Shown: in pieces, positions 46,985-57,690 of the stretch
How the letters are laid out: each line of letters starts with the position of its first letter
How positions within the stretch are numbered: position 1 is the first letter of the stretch
NCBI RefSeq assembly: GCF_032854445.1
Contig: NC_088305.1
Location: 18,773,717-18,837,716 of the forward strand
DNA length: 64,000 nt
Source of the DNA: Liolophura sinensis
Taxonomy: Eukaryota; Mollusca; Polyplacophora; Chitonida; Chitonidae
Direction: 5' to 3'
Translations under genes and position numbers: made by a program
The notes under the pieces: model-generated
Database searches by the model: none
What the model was told of the DNA's origin: nothing
Seen by the model: the letters and a program-made list of their open reading frames with translations, nothing else

Positions 46985-47849
46985 GAAAGGTGTTAGGACG
47001 TTATCCTTGTGCGAAAATGTTTCCGCACCAAAAATATATGAGAAAAGGAAATTGAAGTAATTATGGAACTTGAATGTTAGGTTTCAAAACCTTATTTATT
47101 TATTAAAATACTGCACCCCATGATGCACATGTAAACAAAAAGCTGGTTTTTATATCCTCATGTACATGCTTAATAGATTAAAACTGAATTGATGGCCACT
47201 CTGCCATGGGAATTTTAATTCTGCCTGGGCAATCTACCTGGGCCAGTGAATTATCAGATAACCAAAAGCTAGAATAGTCTTGATTCTAAATGTTCACGTG
47301 TCGTTTCAATAATGGCACTGTGTCTATTGAATAGTGAACAGGTAACTGATTACCCCCCTTAGAGTCTGTGCTCATCTGTTTGATCAATTGTGCCGACCTG
47401 CACAGACTGTATAAAGCCTGTTAGCTCACAGTTCGTTTCATTCCATTTATTATTATGCAACAATGCTTTCATCGGACGGGAATGTGGAATGATTGGTTTG
47501 ATCTTTGGATCATATGGCCAGTCGGCTGGAACCTTTTATTTCCATATCACGTACTCATACCATAATCATACAGCTGACATACCAATAACAGGCTAATATG
47601 ACTCGGTACTAATGCATTTCCTAAGTTTCAGCTTGGTCAAATGTACAGAACAGGCTTTGTGAACACATTTATGATAACTAGAGAAATATAATGGGTATGT
47701 GACATATGTTGAGAGTATCCATTAATTAGCCGACTTTGTCATGGTGTTAAACCATGAGCCAATCATTCAGCTTTTTCAGATATAAAAGAGCAACTCTTAG
47801 TGTGACATATAAAGTACAGGTGCCGTATTAGTTTGAAACAAAGCTAAAT
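46985..47849. other. MLH1 intron, no feature seen
   Basis: Unique sequence. No gene or repeat recognised. Confidence 0.5.
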
Positions 47850-47975
47850 CAATTGAATTAGCCAATTGGTGGGCTTCACAAAAAGCATGATTTTGTTAGT
47901 CTACATAGAGTAATGCCTTAAGAAAATGCTCGAAATTAACACCTTGCAAACATGCGAAAAGGATTACAGTATGTG
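47850..47975 (+). mobile_element. MITE-like repeat, family C, 3' part (copy 4)
   Basis: Contains TTAGCCAATTGGTGGGCTTC, GTCTACATAGAGTAATGCC, CTTGCAAACATGCGAAAAGG and ATTACAGTA, matching the 3' half of the copies at 29397 and 31345. The left end was not found. Confidence 0.6.
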
Positions 47976-48125
47976 TACTTTAACTAAGCCTGTGCCCCTC
48001 TGAATAACCTTCCTGTACTTCTACATTCTGTATGTAAATCTTTTTTTTTTTTTTTTTTTTTAAAAACTGTTTCCTGGCTGAATGTGATTGAAAACCAACA
48101 ATTCTACATAATTCTCTCTCTGATT

Positions 48126-48378
48126 CGGTGGCCTAGTGATTAACGTGTCTGCAGAGCACAGACTCAGGAACCTCTCCCCAATGTGTTCATTGTGGCCTTA
48201 TGCATATCAGCTGGCTTCCTCCTTGGTCCTATATGTGGGGAAGATCTGTCAGCAACCTGGCGGATGGTCATGGGTTTCCTCCATGCTCTGCCCGGTTTCC
48301 TCCCACCATCTTGCTGGCCGCCATCATATAAGTGAAGTATTCTTAGTACAGCATAAAACATCAATCAAATCAATGAAA
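48126..48378 (+). mobile_element. SINE family B, near full length (copy 15)
   Basis: Head CGGTGGCCTAGTGATTAACG, CCTCTCCCCAATGTGTTCAT, body TCAGCAACCTGGCGGATGGT, GCCCGGTTTCCTCCCACCAT, ATAAAACATCAATCAAATCA. The start of its tail region lacks the regular AAAT repeats. Confidence 0.88.
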
Positions 48379-48910
48379 AAAATCAGTGAGTTCAACTGTT
48401 TGTTCTTTAGGTGCATTTTTTTTAATTATGTCACCTTTATGGATTTTAAATGACTAATTTTATACTGAAATTCAGTGATATGATCACGTTCTGCTTTAGT
48501 CAGCACAGAACTATCATACATTAAAAGTGTAGAAAAGATTTTTTTATCAGTATTATTGGAACATTTTTCTGAGATCAGTAGAATAATGTATATAGTTATG
48601 TCCCCCAAATCAAATTGATGAACGTGCTTAAATGGCATCGAAGCTCCGCTTCAAAAACCCAGATGTTTGAAGAATTAATTGTAACAGCTGAAATGTGTGT
48701 AGTTTTTTTTATTGTGCAGTTTTATGGTGTGGGTTTATGATGAGCCGCAGAGGGTGTCTTTATCTATAAAGGTGTACGGGATTAGAATGGCCTGTGATGG
48801 TTTCATGGAGATAAGGGCTGCTAGAAGCTGTAATCAATGTAATTGTTCAGATTGAATGAAAGAATCGAAGACATTGTTTTGATTGCAACAGTGGATATCA
48901 TTCCTGAGAA

Positions 48911-49255
48911 ACCGGCTCGGATAGCACAGTTGGTAGAGCGTCTGCTTCAGGAGCAGTAGATCCAGGATCAATCCTGGATCGAGTCAGACCTAAGACTTTA
49001 AAAGAGGCGTTGTAACTTCCTCGCTTGGCGTCCAGCATGAAGGGGATAGTGCAACGACTGGTTGGACCCATATCAGAATAACGGCTTGGGCCGTCCGGCT
49101 TACTTGCCTTTGGTAAGTCGTCTCAGTGAAGCAGCACTAGATAAAAGAACGATGGAAATCCGACCTGCAACAAGGAGGCACATTACATGCATTCTAAGGA
49201 TTCCTTCTTCGTCATATGACTGAAAAATTGTTAAGTATGACATTAAACCCCAAGC
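48911..49255 (+). mobile_element. SINE family A (copy 4)
   Basis: Head GGATAGCACAGTTGGTAGAG and GGATCAATCCTGG; body GATAGTGCAACGACTGGTTG, GTGAAGCAGCACTAGATAAA, AAAATTGTTAAGTATGACAT. It ends TTAAACCCCAAGCTCATA, with the CACTCAC tail lost. Confidence 0.9.
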
Positions 49256-50159
49256 TCATATCTTGAGCTAATGTGTCTGTACAACCAAGATAACAGAATC
49301 AAATCCAGGACATCCAGAAGTTAAAGGAATTTGCCTATGGACATGAGGAAAGAGGGGAAACAAAATTAAAATGTGATTTTGAAAAAAAGAAAAATTTTTA
49401 CGTAAAAACAGGAAAGGGAAACCTAAAAATCAGGATATTGGGAAGCCAGTCAAGTTTATCTTCATTTAATAAAAAGATTTTAATTGTTAATCTCGGGGTT
49501 TGATCAACTTTTCACGAAGAAAGAAAAATTCACGCTCCGATTTTCTTTAGATACATGAACATGAATACGGTGCATGTCAGCTAGTCTGAGTATCAGACCA
49601 GTGCTTGAGTGTAAATGGATCTTACCATAGAATTACATCCTGTGAGATTTGTGATAAGGAGACAGCTAGCACACGCCCAAGATTTCTAGAAGCTTGCACG
49701 AGGAGGGTATGCAAATAACCCGTGATTCCAGCAACTATGAACTATAAGCCTTTTGTATCCAAAGGTTTTCAATTCCTTCGAGTTTTGGACAAAAAGACGT
49801 GTTCATGTGACAGATTGAAGAGACCTGAATGTTCCTCTGGCTAAAACCTCAACCTGACACCAAAAACCAAAGGAGTTAAATCTAGTAGCAATTTTCACAT
49901 GAAATGCCTGTCTATATTTAATTGATTTTATACTTCACATTAATTTACAACAGTTCTGTCTTTCAGCCTGTCGGTTATTCATTTTGTGGAAATTTCAAAA
50001 TGGCCTTATTATTGTGCCTTAGATTTAACAATGAATCATTGTTTTTCCCAAAATACCTTTACAATTGGATGTGGTTTATGGACATAAATTATTCTGTTGA
50101 TTAAGTGGATTGTCACCTTTTTACTTGAAAATCAAATTGTGCAATCAGACAGATCAAAT
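49256..50159. other. MLH1 intron, no feature seen
   Basis: Unique AT-rich sequence. The 60-codon frame at 49922 has no recognisable motif. Confidence 0.5.
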
Positions 50160-50405
50160 CTTTATTTATTTATTTGATTGGTGTTATACGCCATGCTCAA
50201 GAATATTTCACTCATACAATGGTGGCCAGTAGTAGTGTGGGAGGAAACCCATGGCCATCCGCAAGTTGCTGCAGACTTTCCCTCGTACGGCTAGACAGGA
50301 AGCCAGCATGAGCTTGACTTGAACTCGCACCGACCACATTGGTGAGAGGTTCCTGGGTCATTGCGCTGCACTGGCATGCTAGCCGCTTCAGCCACGAGGC
50401 CCCCA
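50160..50405 (-). mobile_element. SINE family B, full length (copy 16)
   Basis: Reverse orientation, from TTTATTTATTTATTTGATTG to the head CACGAGGCCCCC. Includes GCATGAGCTTGACTTGAACT at the B box and GAGAGGTTCCTGGGTCATTG. A few small deletions in the GC-rich centre. Confidence 0.9.
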
Positions 50406-51934
50406 ACAAATCACGTCAGCCTCTTTAATAGGGACATTCCGCTGAAAGAAATTCAGAATTTTTGAGTCAGTTTATTTTAATACAGAAATGAGCTGCATTT
50501 GACTAGCTTCCAACTAAACCTCCTGGACCTTGAAAAATATTCTGAAAAATGTCAATTAAGAGAATTAAATCCATTACTGGTCTGAACTGTTTGCCAGACG
50601 AGATAACATGCAAGTGAGACAACACAAAGATTTGCACAATGCAACATTCGCTCATGGAGCGCACATGTAAACAATATGATAGATTGATATTGAATTATGG
50701 CTAGGTCCAGTAAACCAAATACAATTTTCCATAATGTATTATAAAGTATTTGTATTTCCCAGCCATTTCTATGGAAGAACTGAAGTTACTGTCTCATCGT
50801 GAGACTGGTTTCTCCTTTGGCTTTGGTTCTGCGATTTTGCCCAGGTCACTTGCGTTAAGACGGTCACGTTATTTCTACCCGCCCACTGATTGGCTACATT
50901 CACTCAACTTGACTCTACTTGTTGACAAGAAATACACATGCACATTTCGGATTCAACAAAGTTGGATGGTGCTGTCAGAGTGTTGTTGAAAGGAGTTGAA
51001 GAACTCGACACGGCTCAACTTCTTGACTCAACTTCAAGTTGACTCTTGTTGAGTCAACAAAAGTTGAGTGATGTTGGGTAGTCTGGACTGGGCTTAAGGC
51101 AGCTATCACATGTACTATATCATGGGTGTCGGAAAAAAAGGTTTGGAAAAAGTAAATTAGACTAGACAAATGAAAATTTGAGGAGTAAAACATTTGTGAA
51201 CTTCAGAAGTGCCTAATGGAAGGAGATGTCCTTTGTGCTTCTGGAAAAGGATAAGACAGATGATTGGTAGGTTTATGTCAGCAAAGGTTGCCAAACATTT
51301 TTCACAAGTCACATGACACAATGGGACTGGTTTTAACTACAACGATAAAAGAGTTTCAACTCCAAACTCCTCTATTAGTTCTCTTCACCAAACACTTGTT
51401 AGAGACAGTCAAGAGCTGGATTCGAACAAGTCAGCTGTTCGTGAACTTGATAAACCCTGTGAAACTGGTTGTCCCCAGAGGCTGGACAAAGGAATATATA
51501 AGATAAGGCCGTGAGCGTTCAACAGTTTTGGTGATCTGACCTTTTGAAGAAATCTGAGGAAATTGCAACCATACTTATCTCTTAGATTTCATCAGGAAAT
51601 TACTGAAGCTACAAGAAGGTTTTCAGAACAACATTAAGGACTACTTATTGTACATGTATGAAAAATATAAAGATTTTTTTCGGTGTTATCTTGTGTGGCA
51701 TCCTGATGTCTAATGAAGGTTACGTCTAAATGTCAGAAGAAGAATGTCCTGGAGAAATGTTCTTTATTACACTCCAAGTTGGTGGCTGTACATGTATAAA
51801 ACTTGCGCTAGAGTACAAGCCTGTCATAGGGTCGTAAATTTATGCACAAACACCGCACAGTGTCTTTTACCACCACATTGATTGATAACTCCGTAACGTA
51901 TGAAGTCACTGCTCTGCAATCCTTAATACCCATA
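50406..51934. other. MLH1 intron, no gene seen
   Basis: Mostly unique. Around 50905-51080 GTTGA/TCAAC words are strongly enriched on both strands (TTGACTCAACTTCAAGTTGA, GTTGAGTCAACAAAAGTTGA), so this stretch is locally self-complementary. It could be a degraded transposon end, but no element limits were found. Confidence 0.5.
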
Positions 51935-52101
51935 TGGTAAACAGTGACATCCGGCCGCACATGGGAAGGTCTGCCAGCAACCTGCGGATGGTCGTGAGTT
52001 TCCCCCGAGCTCTGCCCGGTTTCCACCCACCATAATGCTGGCTGCCATATAAGTGAAATATTCTTGAGTACGGTATAAAACATCAAATAAATAGATAAAT
52101 G
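51935..52101 (+). mobile_element. SINE family B with alternative 5' segment (copy 17)
   Basis: Preceded by AAACAGTGACATCCGGCC as in the copy at 42300, then GGAAGGTCTGCCAGCAACCT, GAGTTTCCCCCGAGCTCTGC, TACGGTATAAAACATC and AAATAAATAG. Confidence 0.87.
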
Positions 52102-52289
52102 AACAGTCACATTTGTGACATGGTAATAATTTTGGTCTTTCTGGTTGATTTTATGGCAAGGTCTTAGAACTATATGCGTGTAATCAGAGGATAATGTCTT
52201 TCTACTTTGTTTTTTTTTATTTTTTGATTTGGAGGTCAATATGTATCACATGAATTGAACATTAAGCAATTAAGTGTCTAATTGTTACC

Positions 52290-52424
52290 AGTGCTACATT
52301 GGTTGGATTGACCTGTTTCAGGGCTTCACAAAAAGTAAAATTTTATCAGTCTACCCCAAAAAATGCAAACTCTGAGTATGAATTTTGTAAACATATGAAA
52401 AGGTTGAAAAATTACAATAATTAA
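52290..52424 (+). mobile_element. MITE-like repeat, family C, 3' part (copy 5)
   Basis: CATTGGTTGGATTGACCTGT, CAGGGCTTCACAAAAAGTAA, GTAAACATATGAAAAGGTTG and AAAATTACAATAA match the family's 3' half. The left limit is uncertain. Confidence 0.62.
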
Positions 52425-54100
52425 GGTCCTTTAATATATTGCGTTGGTATTTTGCATCCTTGTGTCTAGGATCCAACAAAGAGCTTTGTGGACCTTTTCT
52501 TTTTTTTTTGACACAATGGACCAGGCTTATAACGAGGCCCTGTACTTGGTAAAATAACTGACAAAATACTAAGGCATTTAAATAATTCCGGACACTGCTG
52601 TCAGTCATTGTAGAGGTAACCGTTACAGTCAGAATAATGAAACCAGTGGTGATATAGCAATTAAGGATGTTGAATGGCAACCACCAAAAAAAAAAAAAAA
52701 ACAGCAATAATAATTGTGTTATGAGCATTTTCGAAATCATCAGCACCATTGCCACAGTCATCGCTGTCATTACTATAATACACATACATGTATACGTATC
52801 AGTTTTGCAGCCTTCCTACCAATTCTGAGTTTTCTTGGCCGCAAAACAGATCAGTGTATTCAAACAAAAAATGAAATAATATATAATAGGGAATGCTTTT
52901 AAATCTTCATTAACTCTTAGCATATTTCGCTTTGGCAGTTGTGGTGTGCATGGATTCTGTCTAAGTGTATATGTACATAGTTTGATGGGAATCAATGATT
53001 TGTCAACGCCAAGAGATTATTCTTCATCTCAGATTGTCAATTTTGGGGTCAGACTTGCGACTGCTCTCTTTGCTTGAAATTAAGTAATATCCAATCATAC
53101 ATCTTTATCAGAACTGAATTATGGCCTATTAATCTCTGCTTAAGCTGAAATGCTCCAAGAATCTTCCGCTTGATGGACAAGGAACTTGTCAGGTTTGTGG
53201 CATAACTTTTGAAAAATGTACCGCATTGCCTGACTGGGTCCTATTAAGCCTGTCCTAAAATACTCCGAGTAATGCAATTATGGGCCCTCAATATTCTCAG
53301 TTCATCTACAGTTATTGCAGTATATAATATAAATGTAATCAAATCTCCATAAACTAGGGAAATACAAATACCCTCAATTATACTGGAGTGTCCTTGAGTG
53401 ACTCACTCAGCTAATGCTTAGTTTTTTGCAGTGAATTTCAGCGAAATGACACTGAACACTTTTCAGAGTATTTGGACACGATATTTTGTTTAAATAAACC
53501 CTGTCTCTCTTTTTTTTTTATACTTTTCATTCTTTTATTGTCTCTTTCATATTAGGAGGATTCTCCATTTAAAACTATGGTTTGTTCTGTGCAAGACAGT
53601 GGTGTTTTTCTGTCAGAATTTCGAGAAGGTTCAAGCACGGGTTTCCTTGTTTCCTTAAAAATCAAGTCAAGGTGCCTTGTCTGTAGTTTTCAGATATTTG
53701 GATGAGATTTTATATTCATTTTGAAACTGTATAAATGTTTTTTCTATACAGTACTCTCATGTTGTTTATCAATTATTTAGTTTGGTGAGAAAATCTCAAG
53801 ATTTCTTCATGGGTATTTTGAGTTAGCTGATGGCTTTTTTTTTTTTTTTTTTTTTTGTCTTCTTCATTTCAAGGCTGTATTGATGATTTTTTCTTGGAAT
53901 ATTTTTGTGTGCCACTTTCACAAAACTTTGTAAATCACGTTTCTGGTAACTTTTTTATAAAAGATCTCATGGTTATAGTGCCACAAGGCGATGTCATTTA
54001 CCAGAAAAGTTACAAAATACGAGGATTTGTGAATGTGGCTCTACTGTTGTATTATCTGTACATGTAAGTTTTCAGGATGTTGTCTTTGTCTGGGCTACAG
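52425..54100. other. MLH1 intron, acceptor-proximal part, no gene seen
   Basis: AT-rich with A/T runs (52684-52702, 53829-53856). A 144-codon - strand frame (52351-52785) is low complexity. A 70-codon frame at 53855 has an AG before GCTGTATTGATG but no resemblance to MLH1, so it is not called. Confidence 0.5.
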
Positions 54101-54209
54101 GTATCAGAGATCTTCTTCAGAATCACAAGTTTGTGGGATGTGTGAGTGAGGACCTAGCCTTGGTACAACACGGAACCAAACTGCACTTAGTGAACACATC
54201 AGTCCTCTC
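54101..54209 (+). CDS. MLH1: MLH1 exon (equivalent of human exon 14), C-terminal domain
   Basis: The acceptor is CTACAG before 54101 and the donor GTGAGT at 54210. The length of 109 nt is the same as human exon 14. The first two bases complete a glycine codon. The frame reads IRDLLQNHKFVGCVSEDLAL, then VQHGTKLHLVNTSVL, ending with TC of a split serine codon. FVGCV and QH-x-TKL-x-L-x-NT are conserved in MLH1 orthologues and belong to the C-terminal dimerisation domain. The donor and its flank (CCTCTCGTGAGTGCCTACTT) recur twice downstream, at 54275 and 54360, within a pyrimidine-rich tandem repeat. The first donor is used in this model because it joins in frame with 61921. Confidence 0.95.
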
Positions 54210-54545
54210 GTGAGTGCCTACTTTTATTACCACCTGCCTTCTTTTATTACCACCTGCCTGGTTTCACTCCTCTCGTGAGTGCCTACTTTTATTACCACCT
54301 GCCTTCTTTTATCACCACCTGTCTGCTTTTATTACCACCTGCCTGGTTTCACGCCTCTCGTGAGTGCCTACTTTTATTACCACCTGCCTTCTTTTATCAC
54401 CACCTGTCTGCTTTTATTAACACCAGCCTGCTTTTATTAACACCTGCCTACTTGTATTGCCACCTGCCTAGTTTCATTTCCACCTGTTTACTGTCATTAC
54501 CATCAGCCTACCTTTTATTACCACCTGCCTATATTTATTTCCAAC
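54204..54545 (+). repeat. Pyrimidine-rich tandem repeat that includes copies of the MLH1 donor
   Basis: Basic unit of about 20 bp, CTTTTATTACCACCTGCCTG, repeated irregularly some fifteen times. Within it a larger unit starting CCTCTCGTGAGTGCCTACTT occurs three times, with GT at 54210 (the exon's donor), 54275 and 54360; spacings are 65 and 85 bp. The first copy spans the last bases of the 109-nt exon, so the array includes the splice junction. The 138-codon frame is a repeat artefact. Confidence 0.92.
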
Positions 54546-54914
54546 TGTGTGGAACCAGGCAGGCAGCCATAAAGCAACTTTCTGAAAAACCTGGTGCACA
54601 GATTTTGATGAAATTTTGGGAACAGATTGGCCTTGATCTATTAAGGACAGACCCAGTAAATTTTCCATCTTTCCGAATATTGTATATTTAGTTTTTGTTC
54701 ATTTTGGTTTTTTTGGGGTTTTTTTTTTTTCCTCTCGTTTGTTTTTTTCCTTGCCAAATGGGAGGATAACCTCTCTGACACCTTACATCCCCTTGGCCAC
54801 AATTAAGCAGCTTCTTGTTGAACCACTCCATATTGGGATCACTCTTATACCCCCCATTCTTAATTTGATCCCACTCTGTCATATCACCCATTAAGGACAT
54901 TAATTGCACTTACG
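54546..54914. other. MLH1 intron, no feature seen
   Basis: Unique sequence with T runs near 54708-54730. Confidence 0.5.
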
Positions 54915-55235
54915 AACTCTGGCCCTTTAATTTTACATGAGGGAGAAATTCTGATGAATGGCACAAGAGCAATGTATTTATCTATAGCTAAGGATCTTCG
55001 TCACTGGCCAGGAAGTGCCTGGAGACGAGGCCATTTATTCTGAGGCGCAATTGGTCAGGTCAGAGAATGACCCTATAAATCTGGTGATGGAAAGAACGGG
55101 TGTCGCTATCGGATGTGATAGCACAGCAGTTCACCGCTGAAGAACTAGGCCCACATTCCATTTATAGAGCTTCACTTAATTTATACTGATGGTCAGTGGA
55201 GATTGAAAGTTCATTTCCAGCTTTGTAGTTACCAG
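54915..55235. repeat. Diverged direct repeat, copy 1
   Basis: Shares an ordered series of short matches with 55905-56230: CCCTTTAAT, GAAAT(T)(C)TGATGAATGG, GCCTGGAGACGAGGCCAT against CCCTGGAGATAAGGCCAT, TATAAATCTGGTG, GTCAGTG-AGATTGAA against GTCAGTGTAGGTTGAA. Copies are about 990 bp apart. Either an old segmental duplication or two copies of an unrecognised dispersed repeat. Confidence 0.65.
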
Positions 55236-55904
55236 CAGCTTGATATGCTTTGACTGATATCTGGACAGCGAAGAAAAAAAAAAAAAACATTTGATTTCTG
55301 TCCAGGTTTCAACAACAGCTGCATTTTTATGCAAATGTTGTCCACGGCTAAGTCAGTCGTTTTGATACATTCTCTTTGATCTATTGATCCGAGAAAGGTG
55401 TTTTTGTTACCGTTAGATAGGTTTATATCCTCATTGCAGTTAATAGAAAGGTTTCAGCACCAAAAGGTGAGGCAGTGTTTTTATGCAGTAAAGATGCAGT
55501 CACCTGGCTTATGCTTGCATGGAGCATCTTCTATCAATCTCAGGTGTCAGGTGTAAAGTCAGGTCAGGTGTAAAACCTTAGTTGGTCAGTGAAGCGTGAA
55601 GTTTATTTTAAGAGATGCTTTAGCTGGGTGATGATATATCATGGGCATTTATGCATGTTCATGGTTTTGTCTGGAAGAGCTGACATATATCTAATCCTAC
55701 CCAGACCTCCACCAGATATAGGTATTTGCCCTTTTGTAAACTCATGTGCTCATTCTGAAAAATGCCTCCACCCCCCCCCCCCTCCCTTCTCCCCCCCTCC
55801 ACCCTCCCTTCTCCCCCCCCCCCCCCCTCCACCCTCCCTTCTCCCGGTAGGTGCTTTATGATTCCAATGCCTCAGTGATATCACCCATTTAAATGGCATT
55901 GAAT
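55236..55904. other. MLH1 intron with C-rich low-complexity tract
   Basis: Contains two near-identical poly-C/CT blocks at 55768-55845 (CCACCC, C runs, TCCCTTCTCC). No gene; the proline-rich frame across it is a composition artefact. Confidence 0.6.
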
Positions 55905-56230
55905 GCAGTTTACTGAAAGTGACCCTTTAATGTTCGGTAAAGGAGGAAATTTGATGAATGGTTCATCAATAAACAGTATACTTACTCAGTGTCTACAGGG
56001 TCTTATTGACTTGCCAGAAATTCCCTGGAGATAAGGCCATCAAGTCTGAAGTCTTGGCCAGGTCACCGAACAGCGGTATAAATCTGGTGGTTGAAAAAGG
56101 GTGTGTGTCTAGCTGAGGCAGTTCGTTGCTCAAGTGCTTACGGACCAGTTGGTAAACTGAATTACTTGGTCACAAGCTACGTCTTGATTGTCAGTGTAGG
56201 TTGAAGGTTCAAATCCAGCCCTCTCTTAGT
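55905..56230. repeat. Diverged direct repeat, copy 2
   Basis: Partner of 54915-55235; see the matches given there. It ends GGTTCAAATCCAGCCCTCTC, which resembles a pol III B box, so the pair could be a degraded tRNA-derived SINE family. Confidence 0.62.
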
Positions 56231-56503
56231 TACTCTCTCTCTCAGTTTACTTCAGTAGATGCGTTTCCATACTTTGAGTGTAATGAGTAGCCATAATTTA
56301 TATTTTATTGACTACAATTTATTTTGGAAACAAGTCTATACTTAAAACGAATGTTTTAATGACTGCAAGTTTCAGCCACACTTACTCACAGTGTAAAGGT
56401 TCTAACAACGGCAATATTCGGCCATTAATAACTATGCTTTCCTCACAATTGTCAAAGAAGGCACCGTATACATTATTGGCGAATGATCCCTTCTCTTTGA
56501 TAT

Positions 56504-56603
56504 GTTTATTTATTTATTTGATTGGTGTTTTATGCCGTACTCAAGAATATTTCACTTATATGATGGCGGCCGGCATTATGGTGGGTGGAAACCGGGCAGC
56601 ACC
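56504..56603 (-). mobile_element. SINE family B, 3'-end fragment (copy 18)
   Basis: Reverse orientation: TTTATTTATTTATTTGATTG, TTTTATGCCGTACTCAAGAA, CGGCATTATGGTGGGTGGAA, truncated at GGGCAG. Confidence 0.88.
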
Positions 56604-56947
56604 CCTTTGATATAGAGGGTTAGAATGGTGAAAGTAGCAGTGTTAGAACATACATGTACACATTTCACATCAGTGAGTATTAATTCTAATTTGAATATAC
56701 TGGATGTATCCTGGCTTTGTATAAGTCACAGAATTCCAAGTGGGCACTGAGGGCATTTGAGAATACATGAATTTTGGCAACAGGTTTTCAAGGTCATAAA
56801 AGCACTTGTAGAAGAGTTTCGGGATATGTCCTAGAATGACTTGATTGTTTTATGTGAAATATCATAGAGATTGAATGTGTACTTTACGGACTAGCCGATA
56901 AATGAGCAAAATAATATCCGTTTATCATATGGAATCTGCCTAATATA
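56604..56947. other. MLH1 intron, no feature seen
   Basis: Unique sequence between a SINE fragment and a MITE. Confidence 0.5.
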
Positions 56948-57205
56948 CAGGGTGGAGCAAAAACCTGGATCCAGAGGCAATTTACTGTATAACAACTTGC
57001 AGTTTAAAATAAGTATGCAAACTGACTTCCACCTTCCTCCAAATACTTTTCTCACTTGGGAGACACATGGTCTTTGCAATTTTGGAAGAGTTATTCCCTC
57101 TGGTTTCAATTTCTTGTGTGATGTTAATTTTTAGCGCTTGTAATGTTCTTGGTTTGTTAGCATAAACCACAATTGCCTTTGGGTCTAGACTTTTCCTCCA
57201 CCCTG
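56948..57205. mobile_element. Mariner-like MITE, 258 bp, TA target duplication
   Basis: The left end CAGGGTGGAGCAAAAACCTG, continuing to AGAGGCAA, and the complemented right end CAGGGTGGAGGAAAAGTCTA, continuing to AAAGGCAA, form inverted repeats of about 33 bp. TA flanks both ends (56946-56947 and 57206-57207). The size, CAGGGTGG start and TA duplication fit a non-autonomous Tc1/mariner element. The short frames across it are not genes. Confidence 0.88.
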
Positions 57206-57431
57206 TATATGCCTTGAGGGGTGTTGTTGAAAAAATTAAAAGCAATAGAGGAGTGAATGATACATGTTAAAATGTAGTCTTCCAAGGTGACAACTTTACA
57301 GGTACCTCAATTCTGCTACGTTTGTGACTTTGTACAAAAACCTTTTGATTATATTGAGTGACATATGGCTTAAGACTGTACTCTCCGTACAAGTCAAGTG
57401 AATGCCCACGTGCATCATCCAATCTGTTTTA

Positions 57432-57690
57432 GGGGCCTCCGTGGCTCAGTTGGTTGGCTTGCTAGCGCAGCATAATGACCCAGGAGTCTCTCACCAATGC
57501 AGTCGCTGTGAGGTTAAGTCCAGCTCATGCTGGCTTCCTGCCCGGCCGTACCTGGAAAGGTCTGTCAGCAACCTGCGGATGGTCGTGGGTTTCCCCTAGG
57601 CTCTGCCCGGTTTCCACCCACCATAATGCTGGCCGCCGTCGTATAATTGAAATATTCTTGAGTACGGCATAAAACACCAATCAAAGAAAA
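57432..57690 (+). mobile_element. SINE family B, full length (copy 19)
   Basis: GGGGCCTCCGTGGCTCAGTT (clear A-box region), GACCCAGGAGTCTCTCACCA, GTGAGGTTAAGTCCAGCTCA (B-box region), complete body, GTACGGCATAAAACACCAAT, then an A-rich tail. One of the best-preserved copies, useful as a family reference. Confidence 0.94.

Noticed and set aside
52351-52785. 144-codon open frame on the - strand
   Set aside because: Contains low-complexity phenylalanine/leucine stretches from an A run and overlaps a MITE-like repeat at one end. No domain seen.
53855-54067. Additional MLH1 exon just before 54101
   Set aside because: An AG precedes part of it, but the peptide does not resemble MLH1. The exons at 39633 and 54101 already join in correct phase as human exons 13 and 14 do.
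55768-55845. Proline-rich coding segment
   Set aside because: Two poly-C/CT blocks; composition alone explains the frame.
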